Shown one piece after another: positions 61,866 through 64,000 of a stretch of 64,000 nucleotides of DNA (position 1 is its first letter; each line of letters opens with the position of its first letter). Origin of the DNA: Phycisphaeraceae bacterium (GTDB lineage: Bacteria > Planctomycetota > Phycisphaerae > Phycisphaerales > SM1A02). Under the pieces are notes generated by a model. The model saw only the letters and a program-made list of their open reading frames with translations. It did no database searches and was not told the origin of the DNA. The position numbers and the translations under genes are program-made. The stretch spans positions 62,001-126,000 of the forward strand of contig SHAP01000006.1 in NCBI GenBank assembly GCA_004213555.1, written 5' to 3'.

Positions 61866-62912
61866 TTATGTGGATGAACCGAGCCGAACGATTCGGCGGT
61901 CTCCCCGATTCCCCACATGCATGGGCCAAGCGGCACCACCGCCCACGGTGAACGAGGGCTGCTCTTGATCGAGGTCCACAACGTCGCCAACCGCCATGCT
62001 TTGGAGCTCCCCAAGGGTGATGCTGGTGGATCCCAAGACTGCCGTTCCCTCTACCGTAATGGTGCGTAAACGCTGATCCAGACGTCTTTTCTGGGACGCA
62101 TCAGGAAGCCGGCCACCGCCCCCCGAAAGGACTTCGACCAGCCCATCCAAATGGGGCTCCAAAGCCCGAATGGGGATGGCCAAGCCCACTTCGCCCTCGC
62201 GTCCAGACATCCGAAATGTGAAGGTGACTTCCACCACCACCTCGTTTGGAGCAAGGCCAGGCGCCATTTTTGGGTCAGATTCCACTTTGCTCTCATCCTG
62301 AAACCCCGGAGTCGGCAACACGGACCAAGCCGCCGTCAACGCCTCGCCCATGTGTTTGATCAACATGGCTCGAATTTGCTTCTCGATGCTGGTGGGCTCC
62401 CGCTTTGGGATGACCAAATCAGATTGATCCCCCCCACCGAGCAGGCGATCCAGCATGGCGTAGAAGACTTTGGGGGGCAGGTTGAAGAAAAACGGGGTGT
62501 CAAATCCTTTGGACCGAAAGAGCACAAACGAGGTCAATCGGGGCAGTTTGTCTGAATAATCGGCCCAAGTTGTTTGCTCCATGCTTTGGGCAGGAAATTC
62601 CACCAAACTGCCCAAGCACCCGGTCAGCCTTTGTCCCAGCTCTTGGGCGAGCCTCTGCTGGATGGTCTGAATGGCCCGCAAAGCCTCTTTTCCGAGCCGA
62701 TCGGGGCGACGGAAATCATGGGATTCCACGCTGATTCGACCGGAAGGTGGTGGTCGCAAAGTGAAAAGTTGAGGGCCGTCGTCGCCCGCGCGAACTTCCC
62801 CACCACGCACGGCGTTCAAAAGCGATCTGACTTGGGGACCATCGAGTCCTTCTTGCATCCGGGCATCCTGCCTTCCCTGCGTCTCACCCCGAATAGAATG
62901 AGCCATCATCAT
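61866..62912 (-). CDS. fliM: Flagellar motor switch protein FliM-like
   Basis: A 348-aa protein; ATG 62912 is the first of three consecutive ATG codons and lacks a good ribosome binding site. The middle region (about 60-235) matches the FliM core: F-R-R-P-D-R, L-x-x-x-L-x-x-L-V-E-F, F-F-F-N-L-P, and L-D-R-L-L-G-G. The last 80 residues form the SpoA/FliN-like domain (V-G-D-V-V-D-L and similar). The N-terminal CheY-binding segment, normally L-S-Q-x-E-I-D-A-L-L, is recognisable only as D-G-P-Q-V-R-S-L-L-N-A-V. No other flagellar genes are in the window. Confidence 0.8.
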   Translation of the reverse strand: MMMAHSIRGETQGRQDARMQEGLDGPQVRSLLNAVRGGEVRAGDDGPQLFTLRPPPSGRISVESHDFRRPDRLGKEALRAIQTIQQRLAQELGQRLTGCLGSLVEFPAQSMEQTTWADYSDKLPRLTSFVLFRSKGFDTPFFFNLPPKVFYAMLDRLLGGGDQSDLVIPKREPTSIEKQIRAMLIKHMGEALTAAWSVLPTPGFQDESKVESDPKMAPGLAPNEVVVEVTFTFRMSGREGEVGLAIPIRALEPHLDGLVEVLSGGGGRLPDASQKRRLDQRLRTITVEGTAVLGSTSITLGELQSMAVGDVVDLDQEQPSFTVGGGAAWPMHVGNRGDRRIVRLGSST

Positions 62913-62959
62913 TTCGGTTGAATCCGAAGCCAACCTTGAATCTCATTGTGAGAGTTCCC

Positions 62960-64000
62960 ATGCGCATGCTCCCCTTCATCTTGGCCGCCCTGTTCAACAA
63001 CATCGGAACCGCAGACCCTGTCAGCATGGATCGGTTTTCGATCGATCTAATTTCTTGGCCAGGAACCAGTCTTCAAGCCGGCACCGATGGCGCTTTGGCC
63101 GTTGTTCTGGACATCGAAGACCACTGGCACCTGCAAGCTGGAGAGGGCACCCCAGAGGCCAAGCCAGATGCCATCCCCACAGAATTGGAGATCACTGCTC
63201 CCGAAGGCTGGACGATTGGCAAGCCAGTATGGCCCACGGCCGCTGATTTCAAAATTGGTGAAGGCCTGTTTGCGCAAGAGGCCAGTGGGTACGAGGGGCG
63301 GGTATTGGTGGTCTTCCCCACCAGCATTTCCGCTGATGCCGCTGGAGCATCATCCATTGGGGTACGAATCGCCTGGCAAGCCTGCGATGACCAAGTCTGC
63401 GAAATGCCAGGGGAAGATTCAATCAACTTTGACGTCGAAGTTCTGGCCCGCGACGCCCCGCTCGTGCCCCTGCCCAATCCAGATTCCGGCATGATTCGTG
63501 AGGCCTTGGCCTCCAGCACACTGGCATCCTCCGGCACACCCGCAACCATCGAAAACTCCAGTGCTGATGCATCAACTTCGAGCAAAGAAGACTCTTTGGA
63601 CACCCTCCGTGATTTGAAGTGGTGGCTCTCTGGAGGCCTGGTGGTCTTGGCCATGGGATGGATGGTCGTCCGTACGTTCGCTTTTGCCACATCGAAAATC
63701 ACCCAACTTGTCGTGCTGCTTGGAGGCGGAGTGGTCAGTTGGGGCGCCTTGGCCTTTGTGTTGGCGACCACCAGCGATCCCCACGCGGCGTTCGTCAAAT
63801 ACGAACCAGAAGCATTCCAAAGCGAACGCAATCAAGGCAAAACAGTGCTGGTGAAGTTCACGGCCGACTGGTGCGCCAACTGCCAAGTCAACGAACGCAT
63901 CATGCTGGCTTCCGAAGCCGTGCTCAGTGCGCTGTCTCAGGACGACGTGGTGGCCATGAAAGTAGATTTCTCGGCGGAAAATCCTGAAGGAGACGCGCTG
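62960..64000 (+). CDS. DsbD-like thiol:disulfide interchange protein, partial (cut by window end)
   Basis: The first 347 codons are in the window, from ATG 62960. Signal peptide about 1-20. Residues 30-165 resemble the DsbD alpha domain, including the cysteine pair A-C-D-D-Q-V-C-E-M-P. A linker follows, then only two transmembrane helices (about 213-230 and 240-260), then a thioredoxin domain with W-C-A-N-C. In standard DsbD, eight helices with two redox cysteines lie between these domains; here that part is replaced by two helices with no Cys. It may receive electrons from a separate CcdA-like protein. The C-terminus is missing, so its full length is unknown. Confidence 0.75.
   Translation, partial: MRMLPFILAALFNNIGTADPVSMDRFSIDLISWPGTSLQAGTDGALAVVLDIEDHWHLQAGEGTPEAKPDAIPTELEITAPEGWTIGKPVWPTAADFKIGEGLFAQEASGYEGRVLVVFPTSISADAAGASSIGVRIAWQACDDQVCEMPGEDSINFDVEVLARDAPLVPLPNPDSGMIREALASSTLASSGTPATIENSSADASTSSKEDSLDTLRDLKWWLSGGLVVLAMGWMVVRTFAFATSKITQLVVLLGGGVVSWGALAFVLATTSDPHAAFVKYEPEAFQSERNQGKTVLVKFTADWCANCQVNERIMLASEAVLSALSQDDVVAMKVDFSAENPEGDAL

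Overview
The window reads as a chromosomal segment of a Planctomycetota bacterium, most likely class Phycisphaerae. The main clues are secreted proteins that end in paired, cysteine-bracketed dockerin-like motifs (D-x-D-x-x-G-x-V-D-F-x-D-L-L-x-L-L-S-x-W-G-x-C), Cys-rich 'ACC' repeats, 23S-5S rRNA genes with no 16S beside them, and a gene set combining mreBCD, an orphan FliM, a PilM/N/O-like operon and a tricorn-type protease. The assignment is inference from sequence features; no database was searched.

Layout. 1-2247 (+): end of a bacterial alpha-2-macroglobulin, then pbpC (PBP1C). 2233-4068 (-) Hsp70 and 4111-4755 (+) an M50 site-2 protease diverge from a 42-bp gap. 4760-9751 (+): rpsP-trmD-rplS with a clear promoter and structured leaders, then a tricorn-like protease. 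9758-11298: a small hypothetical gene and a secreted dockerin-tagged protein with a strong terminator. 15124-11366 (-): mreB-mreC-mreD and a GlmU-like hexapeptide protein. 23189-15297 (-): a tight eight-gene run, pgk, thioredoxin-like, rpe, accD, lnt, HEAT lipoprotein, coiled-coil membrane protein and a 61-aa membrane protein, closed by a terminator.

23355-27418 (+): two tandem paralogous secreted proteins. 27449-31935 (+): an orphan zinc-binding-type lipoprotein, rpsR, a HEAT-repeat exported protein and a class III-type sirtuin. 33112-31970 (-): mnmA. 36602-33173 (-): a 23S-5S rRNA unit with its own promoter, processing stem and terminator. 42469-36771 (-): PilM-PilN fusion, PilO-like protein and a third large membrane-anchored protein. 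42604-47973 (+): an S1-domain protein and two dockerin-tagged metzincin proteases (HExxHxxGxxH). 52051-47986 (-): tRNA-Lys(TTT), a SNF2 helicase, and a companion that looks like a SWIM-family protein without its zinc ligands. 52138-55195 (+): a beta-propeller lipoprotein, a second lipoprotein, a small protein and a XerC/D recombinase. 61510-55208 (-): nusA-infB-rbfA, a degenerate HhH-GPD/endonuclease III-like protein with a histone H1-like lysine tail, and a YebC family gene. 62912-61866 (-): FliM. 62960-64000 (+): a DsbD-like protein cut by the window end.

Functionally the window mixes housekeeping operons (translation, transcription elongation, cell shape, lipoprotein maturation, glycolysis) with a secreted or surface protein repertoire sharing modular C-terminal parts. 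The most unusual pieces are the zinc-less SWIM partner of the SNF2 helicase, the HhH/histone-tail fusion inside the nusA-infB operon, the PilM-PilN fusion operon, the dockerin-tag and ACC-repeat modules, a terminator-like hairpin inside signal-peptide codons, and several genes whose -10-like box sits 6-9 nt before the ATG, suggesting leaderless mRNAs. No CRISPR array, IS element, prophage or origin was seen.
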